Shown piece by piece: positions 26,041-40,250 of a DNA stretch of 64,000 nt; within the stretch, counting starts at the first letter, position 1, and each line of letters begins with the position of its first letter. The notes beneath the pieces are model-generated. The model ran no database searches. It had not been told where the DNA came from and worked only from the letters and a program-made list of their open reading frames with translations. The stretch comes from Metridium senile. Taxonomy: Eukaryota > Cnidaria > Anthozoa > Actiniaria > Metridiidae. Where the stretch lies: contig OX459109.1 in the NCBI GenBank assembly GCA_949775045.1, forward strand, positions 15,546,632 to 15,610,631, read 5' to 3'. Position numbers and translations under genes: made by a program.

Positions 26041-26551
26041 CAATTGATCCCAGTCGAGGCTGTACGACTATGAAAAGTGCACGGCACGCCCGGTCAAGGC
26101 AAGGCAATGAAAATTCTAGTAACTAAACAGTCGCCGCAAGGCACGAACACGGTGTTTTCATATTTCAGGAATGTATGTTAGGCGGGAATAACGTTGGATA
26201 TATACATTGATGTAAAATGATACCAATCTCGATCAAGTTGCATTGTATGAAGACAACGATTGTTATTGGGGAGACTCACACTCACTGCCTCTACAATTTT
26301 TCATCGATTTCGTCATTTTCCATCAACGGCCGCGAAACTTTTAAAACTCGGCAATTGATATCGGAGTTAATTAGCATCATACGGCAAACACTCGCGTGTA
26401 TTAACCTAGTGGTTGAAGAGCCTGTAGACAGAAATGTTGGACTTTTATACCAAAAAATATGAGAACGTGTTTAGTGAGCCAAGAGTCACTTTGAATACTA
26501 AACCAGTGACTATTAAATATAGATTTGTTATACATTTAGTAAACAAGAAAC

Positions 26552-26578
26552 ACACTTTTAGTGTTTGTACTCTTCAAG
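26552..26578. repeat. Solo end of a TIR element
   Basis: CACACTTTTAGTGTTTGTAC TCTTCAA closely matches the right arm of the small TIR element at 40472-40621, and a weaker partial counterpart occurs near 26470-26500 (AGAGTCACTTTGAATACTAA). It is probably a decayed copy just beyond the RSL24D1 stop codon. Confidence 0.4.
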
Positions 26579-26655
26579 AAAGCAAAGCAGCAAGGTGCAT
26601 TTCAAGCTGTATTTTAATATTTTGTACAAGATACGAAAACAGCATTGCAATTTGT

Positions 26656-29600
26656 TTACTCGTCCGTCTCCATGGTTTCTGACTCTCGCATGACTTGTGA
26701 GATCTTTTGTGTCTTCTTCTTCTTGTTGGCAACTGAAAAGAGAATATAAAAACAGTTCATTCACGGATACTTTTAGAAGTGAAACTACAGTATAGAGGCA
26801 ATTTGAGACGGGACAATATGGAAATATACTATAAATCTGTGAATTAAATAAATTATTTCAAGAATAATGCATCATTATCATGTACCAATTTTACAATATA
26901 CAGCTATTTGAAAAAACATTGAATACTGAACAGTGCATTCCAAGACCAAAGGGCTTTGTGGGTCTCATTCATTTAAAAATGAAAAATATATTTATAAAAT
27001 TGATGAATAATTAATGAGAATTTTACAAAAGAACTCAATGCCGTGACGAGTTCTGTAAATCTCATACAGATTTCGTCCTGATTTGCATAAGTTTCAACTT
27101 GAATTTTCTCGGCCACATTTACATTTATCTTGACAATTTTAGTAAAATATGAAAGAACTAACGTTGGACTTTCGACTCGCCGTTGTATATCGGATACAGA
27201 TCAGCCGCTCATATTGTATATATTACATACAGCGATATTAACTCCCAATAACTCGTATATTTTTTTGAATGGAATGCACTACGACTAAAATAACTAATTA
27301 ATTTTAGTCTTGCAATACACTATTCAGTATGCAGTATTTAGTATTCTACATTTTTTGAAATAGCTTTATACTGCTTACAATTTGAATAACTGAGTCATAG
27401 CAGGACTTACATGGGTCTGTGATGAGATTGATGTTTTGTAAAACTTCTTTTTTATCAACTTCTTTGACAAGTTCTTTATCAGGTTTTAATCTATTATATC
27501 AACAATCAAACAAATTAAAAATAATGAGAATATAACAAAAGAAATCACAAGTTCTGTAAATCTCATACAGATTTCTTCCTGATTTACATAAGTTTTAACT
27601 TGAATTTTTCTCGGCCAGATTACTTTTATCTTGACGATTTTGGTAAAAATATGAAATAACTACTGCAGTTGTCGACTCAGATTGACGGCAGCTAAAAACG
27701 TTGAAACAAGCCGTTGAAATGTTTGAGTTTGCAAAAATTCGAAAACTGTAGTAATGTTGGACTTTCATAAGTACTATACAATAATCTCGTCCAATCTGTA
27801 TGCAATATGGAAATTGTATTGTATTTATAATGCACACAGATTGGCTGCTCATATTGTATATATCAATTATTAGTGGAACCTTGTTAAGATATCAAACAAT
27901 CAGCAAAATGATATCAAGATCACATGGCCTATCTTGGTCTCAATATTCAAGTTAGTTTTTACCTGTTTTTGATGTGTAGATTCTGTCGTTTTTGTTTGAT
28001 TTCTTCAATTCTCTTCATTGCCCTTACTACAATAAGAAAAACATGCAGATTTAACATCACAATATCATTAAAAAAACTCAAGAATAATCATTAATGAGAA
28101 ATTTACAAAAGAAATCATGACTATGACGAGTGTTGTATATCTGATACAATACTAGTGTTGTATATCCTGATTTTCATCAGTCTTATTGCAATTCCTTTGC
28201 AAGATTTACTCTAATCTTTAAAATTTTGGTAAAATTTGAAAGAACTAGCAAAGACATTTTTTTAAAAGTTGTTTACAACATTTGCATCTGTGTTGTATTG
28301 GCTATATCAGTGACTATACATCACACGGCTTTGGATTGTGATTGTATATGCCAATACAACATGGCTGCTCGTGTTGTTAACATAACTTAAAAAATTCATG
28401 AATAATTAATGAGACATTTTCAAAAGAAATCATGACCATGACGAGTGTTGTAAATCTGATACAACACTAGTGTTGTATATCCTAATTTGCATAAGTTTTA
28501 ACTGGTAATTTTACGGCAAAATTTATTTTAATCTTGAAAATTTTGGTAAAATATGAAAGAGCTAACCTAGACATTTTTTAAGTAGTTTACAACATTCGCG
28601 TCCGTGTTGTATCGGCGATACAATCGCGCGCCTTCGGCTTGCGATTGTATCTGCCGATACAACACGGCCGCTCATGTTGTAAACACTACTTAAAAAATTC
28701 ATGAATAATTAATGAGACATTTTCAAAAGAAATCATGACCATGACGAGTGTTGTAAATCTGATACAACACTAGTATTGTATATCCTGATTTGCACAAGTT
28801 TTAACTTATAATTTCACGGCAAAATCTATTTTAATCTTGAAAATTTTGGTAAAATATGAAAGAGCTATAACCTAGACATTTTTTAAGTAGTTTACAACAT
28901 TCGCGTCCGTGTTGTATCAGTGATACAATCTTGCTCCTTCGGCTTGCGATTGTATCTGCCGATACAACATGGCCGCTCATGTTGTAAACACTACATACAA
29001 GCTACAAGGAACAATACACACCTGTCTGACTCCAGAGTTGTCGGTCGTATTTCACTGGAACATTTCTCCTCTTTTCAAACTCAAATGTACTGTCCTAAAA
29101 ATGGAAAAACACTTTTAACCAAGCATTATATTGTTTTGAATTAATTTTCTTTGTGATGCTTCTATTCCTTGGTCACATATAATTCAATTACGTTTGATTC
29201 TTTACTAGGGAAAACTAACAACATGTCATTTGTTGCTGTAAAAATGATAACATGGATTGTATGAAAGGGAGTGTGATGCTAATTTGCCAACCATTTTCAC
29301 TTTTTTTAATTTTCATTGTTCTACAACAATGGTTGGTTGGTAAAACCATAACAAAATAAGTCACTGTATGTCCACCTACATAGAGACATTTTAGCAGTTC
29401 ATCCTTCATCAGAGTGTAAAAGATTATGAGTCACTGACAGTTTGGACATACAACAATAATAATAATATTTTCCACAGCAGATCCACATAGTGGTTATTCT
29501 TCTGCTGACACTCACACTCACTACCTCAACATTAAAATGTTTCATACATCATTCCTCACATCTTGATTTTTGCCGAGGGAGGAAAAACCAGAATACTTGG

Positions 29601-30438
29601 AGAAAAACCCTTGCGGCATGGTAGAGAACAACACATCAAACTCAATTCATAGATGATCATGTGCTGAGCTGGGAATCAACCCCAGATCACAATGGTGAAA
29701 GGTCGGCGCTCTCACCACTTGGCCAACCATGCCACCCTAGCTAATACTTTAATAGAACGAGTATAAAGAGTTATCAACTTTGTTCATACTTACAATTGCC
29801 AAGTCTTTTCCTGCAGCCTTTCTAAATGCTTTTGTCCATTTCATCTTCCTTGGGTTTCTTTTCATTTTAAAGTTTTTATGGCATTTAGATCGACAAAATC
29901 TGAAAGTCTATGCAAACCAAATACTTATAAGCAGTCAAAACATATCTTTGGGTCTCCTATTGAGAACAGAATACATTGTATTCTGATATGATATTACCCT
30001 GCTTAAATAAAGTTTTACTATTATTAAATTGATAAGCGTGAAGGCATTTAATATCTTAAATAGAAAATGTGCAAACAAAATGTTATAAACTGGAACATAC
30101 TTAGCACAACCTTCAAACTACATCAAAAACCCAAATTTATATTGAAAGCAACAAATCATTTTTAACAATAAAGCGAATATTCTTAAATGTAAAATGACCT
30201 TAATTATTACAAAGAATCTAAATAAATCTAATGATGTTAAAAAACAAAACACAAGTTTTTTAAACAGTACTTGCTTTAAAAGTTACGTTAGATGTGTTCT
30301 GTTTTCGCTGATATTATCCAATATTACAACATAAAAATTAACCAGAATATCACTTACTTTACAATCATTCCGTACAAATGATATTCCATGCCCAGGGTAT
30401 ACAGTAGATGAGCAAAAATAACATTTTTCTAGACGCAT
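26656..30438 (-). CDS. RSL24D1: Ribosome biogenesis protein RLP24 (RSL24D1), 6 exons, 162 aa
   Basis: Minus-strand exons 30438-30358, 29907-29794, 29094-29022, 28026-27963, 27490-27411 and 26732-26656 join in phase to 162 codons, against 163 in human. The start [18 protein letters not shown] gives the L24e fold, with a zinc site at C6, C9, C32 and C36 (CYFC … FRFCRSKCH). The basic block [20 protein letters not shown] follows, then [27 protein letters not shown] and an acidic end METDE. RLP24 is a placeholder for ribosomal protein eL24 on nuclear pre-60S particles; in yeast it recruits the AAA ATPase Drg1, which strips it off after export. The paralogue eL24 is excluded by the [13 protein letters not shown] helix and the C-terminus. 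All borders are GT-AG. Introns 3, 4 and 5 carry a shared hairpin repeat and intron 2 carries a SINE. Confidence 0.97.
26999..27265. repeat. RSL24D1 intron 5 copy of the hairpin repeat
   Basis: Contains TTGATGAATAATTAATGAGA, TTCTGTAAATCTCATACAGA and GAACTAACGTTGGACTTTCG, i.e. a diverged version of the ~305-bp unit in introns 3 and 4. It is more degenerate than the intron 3 copies. Confidence 0.65.
27520..27870. repeat. RSL24D1 intron 4 copy of the hairpin repeat
   Basis: AATAATGAGAATATAACAAAAG, GTTCTGTAAATCTCATACAG, CATAAGTTTTAACTTGAATT and CATATTGTATATATCA match the layout of the intron 3 units. The palindromic part has lost most of its symmetry, retaining only short pairing. Confidence 0.65.
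28080..28995. repeat. RSL24D1 intron 3: three tandem ~305-bp hairpin units
   Basis: Three tandem units share AATTCATGAATAATTAATGA, GACGAGTGTTGTAAATCTGA, ACAACACTAGTGTTGTATAT, TTTTGGTAAAATATGAAAGA and a strong palindrome. In the middle unit the palindrome is GTGTTGTATCGGCGATACAA…CGCC-TTCGGC…TTGCGATTGTATCTGCCGATACAACAC (28611-28671), a stem of some 28 bp. Units 2 and 3 are the most alike. The array fills nearly the whole intron between exons 3 and 4. Confidence 0.9.
29500..29745 (-). mobile_element. tRNA-derived SINE in RSL24D1 intron 2
   Basis: On the minus strand the head reads GGTGGCATGGTTGGCCAAGT GGTGAGAGCGCCGACC with a B box GGGTTGATTCCC, followed by a core containing AGGGTTTTTCTCCAAGTATT CTGG and TTTTCCTCCCTC. 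A closely related head is present at 33035-33147. The core phrase resembles a motif shared by many animal SINEs. The tail is not sharply defined. Confidence 0.75.
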
Positions 30439-31484
30439 CTTATTGTGTTTTCTCTTCCACCACAGAAGAGTTGAAAAGAACGTAACTCGTGGTGCAATTA
30501 CATGGTCAGCGGTATCTACCGAACCAGTCCTTGTCAGCAACTCATACCAAAGGAAACCCAATATACCACAATATGTTTTGTTATAAATTTATTATGAAAA
30601 AAATCTTACAATGAATTATTTATAGCAAAAGTAATTTCATACAAAAGTGTAATTATTCAATAGCTGAAACATTCTGATAACATCAAAATATACGATTTAA
30701 CAATATGATCATAATTATCCCAAAAATCTTCAGATATTATAACGAAAAAACTAAGTGCTTATAATCAATGTGATTTACACATTTTATGTCTATATTAGGA
30801 CAAGATGCAGTCTAAAGCTTAAACTATTGTTCTGGTATATCCTCTTTCCCTCTCCCCAACTCCCCTACAGCCAGCCACTCAGGCTATTACATCCAAACCA
30901 CTCCCTTTACAGAGAACGTACATTCTGTCTGTTAATCAGCTCATTGATGCATATATTATAATATGAACCTATTTGGATTGTCCTTCATTTTGTTTTGTTT
31001 TTTATGGTGATTTAGTACAGGAAAACTTCAGCTTTGTCATCAAGCATTGGTAACAAATAGTTTCACACAATACACCCTGCACAACAGGCATTCCTGTGGA
31101 GGTTTTATGAGGTTTTGTGTTCCTGTGTTATCTGTTTAGTACTACCCTTGTTACTAGAGGCTTGGTTCACTTTCTCCCTACCACATATTTTGAGGCACGA
31201 TCTAGCGAGCGAAATACATAGCAGGGAGCAAGAATTACAAGCAAGAAATGAAAAAATATTTCACAGGTTATTAAGTAGATAAAACAGTCACCTCAAAACG
31301 CGTTGCACAAGAATGCTTGCTAGGTAGGCTACACACAATAGAACAATATTCACAGGTCGACAATTAAACAACATATTCACTGGTTTTTAACTACAAAACA
31401 AAAGATCTCAGTGCACAATGACAAAGCGGTAACAAACATTTCTTGAAAAAATTGTGTCTTCCTAATAATGCATATTTTTCTCTC
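30439..31484. other. Intergenic between RSL24D1 and GLMP
   Basis: About 1.05 kb between the RSL24D1 start codon and the GLMP stop codon, both on the minus strand. It must hold the RSL24D1 promoter and the GLMP 3' UTR. I see no further gene; the plus-strand frame at 30755-30961 is unsupported. Confidence 0.7.
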
Positions 31485-34035
<2,551 letters not shown>

Positions 34036-34570
34036 CTTGACTGAACCAATCGTTAGTCATGTGATTGTCACGAAACTGAGTCACGCGACTAACACAGGAA
34101 ACCCAGCATGTGAAAACATTTACCGTTGAATAGCACAGGTAGCCCAAACTTAGTATGAGTATAAAGGAATGTATGGTGAATTGCAATTTTTACAGAAATA
34201 TATACGTCAATAAAATTTACCTTTCTTACATGGATGTTTTTTTGTGTTCTTCGATAAATTTCTGTGAAGACATGTCAGTTCTCTTCTCTTCTCTTCTCTT
34301 CTCTTCTCTTCTCCCCAGTCTCCTGTACATCCCGAGCTCCAAATTTCGCGTGAGACTGTGTTGTATTGTATATTTTCTTACAGTTTTCCTTAACGGGAAG
34401 AGTTCCAGTTTATACGATTGCAGCAAGATTTCTATATATTCAAGATTTTGCATATATGTATATATATATATAAGGCAGACCTTGACTACATCAATAAGCT
34501 AATTTCTACCGATGCTCAAAGAGAAATAATAGACAGCTTAGTAATCTTGTGATCGGCGTAATTGTAAAAC
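34036..34570. promoter_or_regulatory. Divergent promoter region, GLMP / SLC35A4
   Basis: The 535 bp between the two start codons must contain both 5' UTRs and the start sites in opposite directions. It carries a (CTTCT)n run at 34278-34312 and an (AT)n tract near 34458. I see no canonical TATA box at a convincing distance from either start. The arrangement is directly visible; shared regulation is inference. Confidence 0.6.
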
Positions 34571-37500
34571 ATGAATAAGCCGTTTATCAAACCAGTGAGA
34601 ATAGATGGCGTAATTACAAGCCTTGAAAATGAACAAATGGTAAGTATTGATAGTAAAACTAGGCTTGTTGAACGTCTGTTTATTTCTACACACTTTGCTA
34701 TTCAATCTAATAATACAGCTGATCGGCTTTAATTAACAATTTGCATATTAAAAAGATTTTAGAATCTTAAATTATACATGTTGTGTTTTCCTCCGATATT
34801 TAAGTATATATATATACATATTTATATTTGCTTTGAAGTTTCTTCTTAACTGATCAATTTAAGGGGGAAATCAGGATTCGGACCTTTTAGTGGAAAATCC
34901 CAAAGGAAAAAGTGACATCATTGTTTGGCATAGGGAGCCCAACTTTGAAATTGTGCCCGTCCGTCCGTTCGTCCGTACAGCCATTGGATAGTATAAGAAT
35001 GAGCCCATTTCTGCCCAATTGCAGTTACTTCCTTCCATGTGTATTTTGTGTGTATTTCATATGCTTTTGATAGCATCAAAATATCATAAATATATATATG
35101 TATCAACTATGTTTAAAACGTTTAAATATGTTCCAAGCTTTTGGAAAACTATATAAATATGTTTTTGATACCACGATTCCTATATATGCAAGGAGTAATT
35201 CATGACGCTTGATTTAGGCTAAAATAAGTGTGTGATTCGTGAAAATAATGAACAATTTAGTTGTTATATGTGAATACTTTGTTGAACGTGACTTAAATTT
35301 GTATGTGATGCATGAATATGATAGATAGTGATTTGTGAAACATGATGACCACCCCCCCCCCCCTCCCCTATATGTACCGAAACATAATTTGATAGCTTTT
35401 GATAATGATGTTGTTGACAGATTTCTTATTTGTGTAGCTTCCACTTCCGTCACCGTCCAAAGTTACTTCCAACAATTCAGTGTTTACAGACCCATTGACT
35501 AGTTTACTATGGCAGCTGATGATGGTTTCAGGGTAATTCTTATCCAATGTAACTGATGACCAATAAAATGACATTTTGAACACTTAAAAGATTATACTGA
35601 ACTCTACTGACAATTTGAGCGTTTTTCTTTTCTAGGGTTTTGATATATGGCTCTCATTCAATATTGATTAATTTATGCAAAGTGGATGGTAAAATTCCTT
35701 TTAATTCTGCTGCCGTTGTACTTCTCATTGAATTAGCAAAGGTATTTTACATTGTTTGGACTATCTATGTTTTAACGATAGGTAATATAATGAAATTTGT
35801 AACACCGTAAAAAATGTTGACTTAACTTTATTGGCGTTTCGAGCTTCAGCCCTTTGTCAGAGTTAAAGGGGTTAGAGGCTCGAAACGTCAGTAAAGTTAA
35901 GATTTTTTACGGTGTTACAATTTCATTATATTACCTATCGTTTATATCAAACACTGACACAGCCTATACTAGTTTACTCTCTAGTTTCCATTTAATATCT
36001 ATGTTTAGATTGATAGATCAATTCACTGACTTATTGGTTGATTGATTGAATGATTGATAGGTTAATTAATTGGCTGATTGATTGAATGATTGATGAGTTA
36101 ATTGATTGATTGGTTGATGAGTTAATTAATTGGCTGATTGATTGAATGATTGATGAGTTAAGTGATTGATTGATTGAATGATTGATGGGTTAATTGATTG
36201 ATTGATTGGTTGACGAGTTAATTAATTGGCTGATTGATTGAATGATTGATGAGTTAAGTGATTGATTGATTGATGAGTTAATTGATTGAATGATTGATGA
36301 GTTAATTGATTGATTGATTGGTTGACGAGTTAATTAATTGGCTGATTGATTTAATGATTGATGAGTTAAGTGATTGATTGATTGATGAGTTAATTGATTG
36401 ATTGAATGATTGATGAGTTAATTAATTGAATGATTGATGAGTTAATTGATTGGTTGATTGATGAGTTAATTGATTGATTGATTGATGAGTTAATTTATTG
36501 ATTGATTGGTTGATAGTTTTATTGATTGATTGATCAATTAATTCATATATCGGTACTCATTTGCTGATTGCAGATTTATTCTCTAACTAGTAATTAATTG
36601 ATTGCCATTATTTGTTGATTGCATGATGAATTAGCCTGAAATAATACCTAAAATCCCTCTCTCTCTCTATCTCTTTTACCATGCAGTTATTCCTCCGTCT
36701 ATAATCTATCTTTATTAAACTATTCTAACTATCATAATTTGTGTTTGCTGTTGTTTCAGTTGGTGTTTTCATTATTTTTCTTCATACCTGAGGTTCTATC
36801 TGGTAAAGCACGTCGCAATCTTTCTATCAAAACCATCTTAGTGTTTTCTGTACCAGCTGTCCTGTATTGCATCAACAATAATATCGTTGTATATATCCAA
36901 CTATTCCTGGACCCAGCTAGTTTCCAGGTAAGACATGGTACTTTTTAATGGTAACTTACCAGTGTGGTTTTAACTTAATATATATTTCTACATAGGTTAT
37001 GAGTAATTTGAAAATAACATCAACTGCTATTCTATACTGGCTGATTATTAAAAGGTAAAAAATGAAATTCTTTTTGGTTTTGGTTTTACTGATCAAACAG
37101 ATCTATTCAATAATAATTATTATTATTAGTGGTATTATATGTTTGATATGGCCTTGGTTTTCTTTATAGGAAAATCTCAAAGCAAAAATGGATAGCTCTG
37201 TGTCTGATTACACTTGCTGGAATTAGCAATAGGTAGAAAATTAATAAACATACTTTCAAAGTAAATTTGTTCATTCATCCATTCAATCATCCATTCAATC
37301 ATAAGTTTCTATTTATTCATCCATCAACCCATTTATTATTGTGTCAAACATCCATCCATTCATTTATTTATTAATCCATCCATCCATCCATCCATCCATC
37401 CATTCATTCATTCATTCATTCATTCATTCATTCATTCATCAGCCATTTGTTTATTCATTTATTCATTCATTCATTTACGCATTCATTCATCCATCCATCT

Positions 37501-40217
37501 ATCCATCAATTCATTCATTCATTAATGCATCCATCCATCCATTTATTCATTCATTCATTAATCAGCCATTTGTTTATTCATTTATTCATTCATTCATTTA
37601 CTCATTCATTCATCCATCCATCCATCCATCCATCAATTCATTCATTCATTAATGCATCCATCCATCCATTTATTCATTCATTCATTAATCCATCCATCCA
37701 TTTATTCATTCATTCATTAATGCATCCATCCATCCATTTATTCATTCATTCATTAATGCAGTCATCCACCCATTCATGTATTCATCCATCCATCCATTTA
37801 TTCTGTTCTTTACTTATTCTGTACTTTACATATTCTTGTATTTGTTCATTTATTTATTTATTCACTAATCTTTCCTCCATTTATTCATTACTTTCCACAG
37901 CTATGGGGGCATTCATCATCACCATGAGATCTTACCAAACCAGAAAGTCCCCAGTGAAATCTATGTGACTTTAGTTGGTGTTTTATTAATGTTTTTATAT
38001 TGTACAATATCAGGACTAGCAGGTGTTTATACAGGTAAACATGCACTCAATACCGCAGCCAATTAGAATGCAGAAAGTCTATTATGTATTATTATGATAT
38101 AAAGTGAAACACTGCATTGACTATTGAACAAATCAATGTGCACGTTGGCAGTGCATACCTGTATTTTTACTAAATATTATAATTGTTGCAATTAATTTGG
38201 TGAAACACTGCAGAGAATATAGTCTGAAGTTTAAAAATCAATGCGCACATTGGCAGTGCATACCTGTATTTATACTTAATATTATAATTGTTGCAATCAA
38301 TTTGGTTTCCCTTGTTCATAATTGCATGTTCAATCTTCCCTACACACTTCCCAATACTTTACTATTGCTTTCTTCATTAATTGCATTTATTTGTCAATCA
38401 AGAAATACTAAATAGTTGTTTTAAATTGTTTGTTGTAGAGTATATACTTAAAAGGCAATACCAGGTAAATAAGCTTACTTTTCTAACTTTCTCTCGGCCA
38501 CATTATAATATGAAATGCCTAGGCTAGTTCTTTCTTATTTTAATAAAGTTTTCAAAACAAAAGTGAATAAAGCTGATAAAGTTAAATAAAGCTAAAAGTT
38601 GTGCAAATCAGGACAATTTTGTATTGAATATACAGCCTTCTCCACATGAATATAATAACACACTACAAGCTCATTTCTTTCTACCTTAATCTTATCAATT
38701 CAATATTCTTCTGACAGATTTCTTTACATTTACAAAACTCTTTACTCTACACATATGGAGTGGTTTTCAATTTCTGGGCGTTTCTGGCTCAACATATACC
38801 ATCAAATCACAGTCGCAATGATGGCAGTGGTAGGTATTTTTACCATTAGATTTAACATATGGTTTTATACAGGAATAAATAAAGGACTAAATGATCACAT
38901 GAATGGATTGATTGATGGATGGATAAATGAATGCATGGAAGAATGCACTAGGGGCAGATCCAGAAATTTGTCAGGGGGTGTCCCAATTGCAAATGAAGGG
39001 CTCTTAAGGTGTTAGGGGGTGTCCCCGGTCCCTAAATGTCTTAAATAAAATAGGAGTAATTGTGGTGCTAGGGAGGGGGGGGGGGGGGGGGGGTGTCTGG
39101 TGCCTGTAGGGACAACCCCTAGATCTGAACCTGTGCATGGAAAAATGAATGAATAGAAAATTCAATAAGCCAAAGATTTCATTGCCGTCCTGGTTGATTG
39201 ATTGCCGTCCTGGTTGATTGATTGCCGTCCTGGTTGATTGATTGCCGTCCTGGTTGATTGATTGCCGTCCTGGTTGATTGGTTGCCGTCCTGGTTGATTG
39301 ATTGCCGTCCTGGTTGATTGATTGTTAATTTTTATGTTTATTTAAGGAACACAAGTTGTAGGGGACTTCTTCTCTGGGTTTTCATTTTGGACTTTTCTTA
39401 TTGTAATCACACAGGTAGTTATCATTATTATCATCACCATAATGACAACATCATGATAAACATCATCACCATCATTATCATTACCATTACCATCATCATC
39501 ACCATCATCAACACCATTATTTTTTACCATCATCATCGTCATCACCATCATTATCACCGTCATCACCATCGTCATCACCATTATTTTTTACCATCATCAT
39601 CATCATTGTCATCACCATCATTATCACCGTCATCACCACCATCATTATTTTTACCATCATCATTATTAGCATCACCATTACCATCATCATCATTATTTTT
39701 ACCATCATCATTATTAGCATCATCATTACCATCATCAACACCATCATCATCATTACCATCATCATCATTATCATCATCACCATTACCATCATCACCACCA
39801 CCATCATCATTATTTTTACCATTATCATCATCATCATCATTATCATCACCATTATCTGCACCGGTATCATTACCACCTAATTGCGATAGGTTATAGATAA
39901 CTGGACAACAATAAAACCATCACTGTCATCACCGTTATCATTATCATCATTCATCACTTTTTTTTATTGTATAAATGAATGGTTGATAATGTGTGATATT
40001 GAAATAATGTTTGATATTTTTTTTCCAGGCAATGAATGGTTTAATCATGTCAGCAGTAATGAAGCATGCCAGCAATATTACACGTCTTATCATCATAGCC
40101 TGTGCCATGCTTGTTACAACTTTTCTTTCTGTTTTGTTATTTTCTTTACAATTGAACTTTAACTTTATTTTAGCCTTTATAATGGTTATAATAGCCTTAA
40201 AGTATTACCATACCTAG
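34571..40217 (+). CDS. SLC35A4: Nucleotide-sugar transporter SLC35A4, 11 exons, 362 aa
   Basis: Exons 34571-34639, 35438-35532, 35636-35741, 36760-36927, 36996-37054, 37170-37232, 37901-38034, 38439-38464, 38718-38829, 39347-39414 and 40029-40217 join in phase to 362 codons. The protein is a multi-helix drug/metabolite-transporter fold. Orthologue-specific phrases are LYCINNNIVVYIQLFLDP, VMSNLKITSTAILY, YCTISGLAGVYTE, LQNSLLYTYGV and ALNGL-type AMNGLIMSAVMKHASNITR. It ends LALKYYHT-like (IIALKYYHT), without a long cytosolic tail. SLC35A family members sit in the Golgi membrane and exchange nucleotide sugars; vertebrate SLC35A4 has been linked to CDP-ribitol import, so substrate here is uncertain. 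The mammalian coding region is, as I recall, a single exon, whereas this one has ten introns, several packed with simple repeats. Exon 8 is only 26 bp. The first exon (23 codons) is the least conserved and least certain. Confidence 0.95.
35778..35992. repeat. Hairpin-core element, copy 4, in SLC35A4 intron 3
   Basis: Reads AACGATAGGTAATATAATGA, AACACCGTAAAAAATGTTGA, a core (GCGTTTCGAGCTTCAGCCCT), a short spacer, the inverted core (GCTCGAAACGTCAGTAAAGT), ACGGTGTTACAA and one inverted unit ending CTAGTTTCCATT. Same back-to-back plan as 17862-18145, with more divergence on the left core. Confidence 0.88.
36005..36540. repeat. GATT/TTAATTGATTGA minisatellite in SLC35A4 intron 3
   Basis: About 530 bp of GATTGATTGAATGATTGATG and AGTTAATTGATTGATTG blocks, arranged in higher-order units of roughly 60-120 bp (for example repeats of GAGTTAATTAATTGGCTGAT). 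It starts right after the hairpin-core copy and ends some 220 bp before exon 4. Confidence 0.92.
37255..37805. repeat. (ATTC/ATCC)n microsatellite in SLC35A4 intron 6
   Basis: About 550 bp of CATCCATC and CATTCATT tetranucleotides with a repeated higher-order block (AATCAGCCATTTGTTTATTC at two places). It fills intron 6 to within 100 bp of exon 7. Two plus-strand frames of 103 and 173 codons (Ile/His/Ser/Phe) are artefacts of it. Confidence 0.95.
38950..39133. mobile_element. Short TIR repeat in SLC35A4 intron 9
   Basis: Begins AGGGGCAGATCCAGAAATTT and GTCAGGGGGTGTCCC, contains AAATGAAGGGCTCTTAAGGT, TAAATAAAATAGGAGTAATT and a poly-G tract, and ends CCCCTAGATCTGAACCT, mirroring its start. A second copy in the opposite orientation lies in the SDR gene at 53601-53764. 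Confidence 0.8.
39183..39328. repeat. 20-bp tandem repeat x7 in SLC35A4 intron 9
   Basis: Seven near-identical units of ATTGCCGTCCTGGTTGATTG, one with a single substitution (GGTTGCC). The array ends 19 bp before the exon 10 acceptor. High identity means recent expansion. Confidence 0.97.
39418..39965. repeat. (ATC)n microsatellite in SLC35A4 intron 10
   Basis: About 540 bp of CATCATCAC and ATTATCACC triplets with interspersed TTATTTTTACCATCATC motifs begins immediately after the exon 10 donor. All long frames on both strands here (Met/Val or Ser/His rich) are repeat artefacts. Confidence 0.95.
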
Positions 40218-40250
40218 ACTATTAAATATATATATAGATAGATAGCTATA

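Noticed and set aside
34155..34502. 115-codon plus-strand frame upstream of SLC35A4, considered as the upstream microprotein known from mammals
   Set aside because: It bears no resemblance to that microprotein, is built partly from the CTTCT repeat and lies in the divergent promoter.
35368..35583. 71-codon minus-strand frame in the SLC35A4 region
   Set aside because: Shadow of SLC35A4 exon 2, whose plus-strand reading (SLLWQLMMVSG joining VLIYGSH) matches the family and has proper splice borders.
37341..37968. 103- and 173-codon plus-strand frames rich in Ile, His, Ser and Phe
   Set aside because: Frames through the ATTC/ATCC microsatellite of SLC35A4 intron 6; the second merely runs into exon 7 in another frame.
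39318..39896. 192-codon plus-strand and 119-codon minus-strand frames
   Set aside because: Both traverse the (ATC)n tract of SLC35A4 intron 10; composition is pure repeat.
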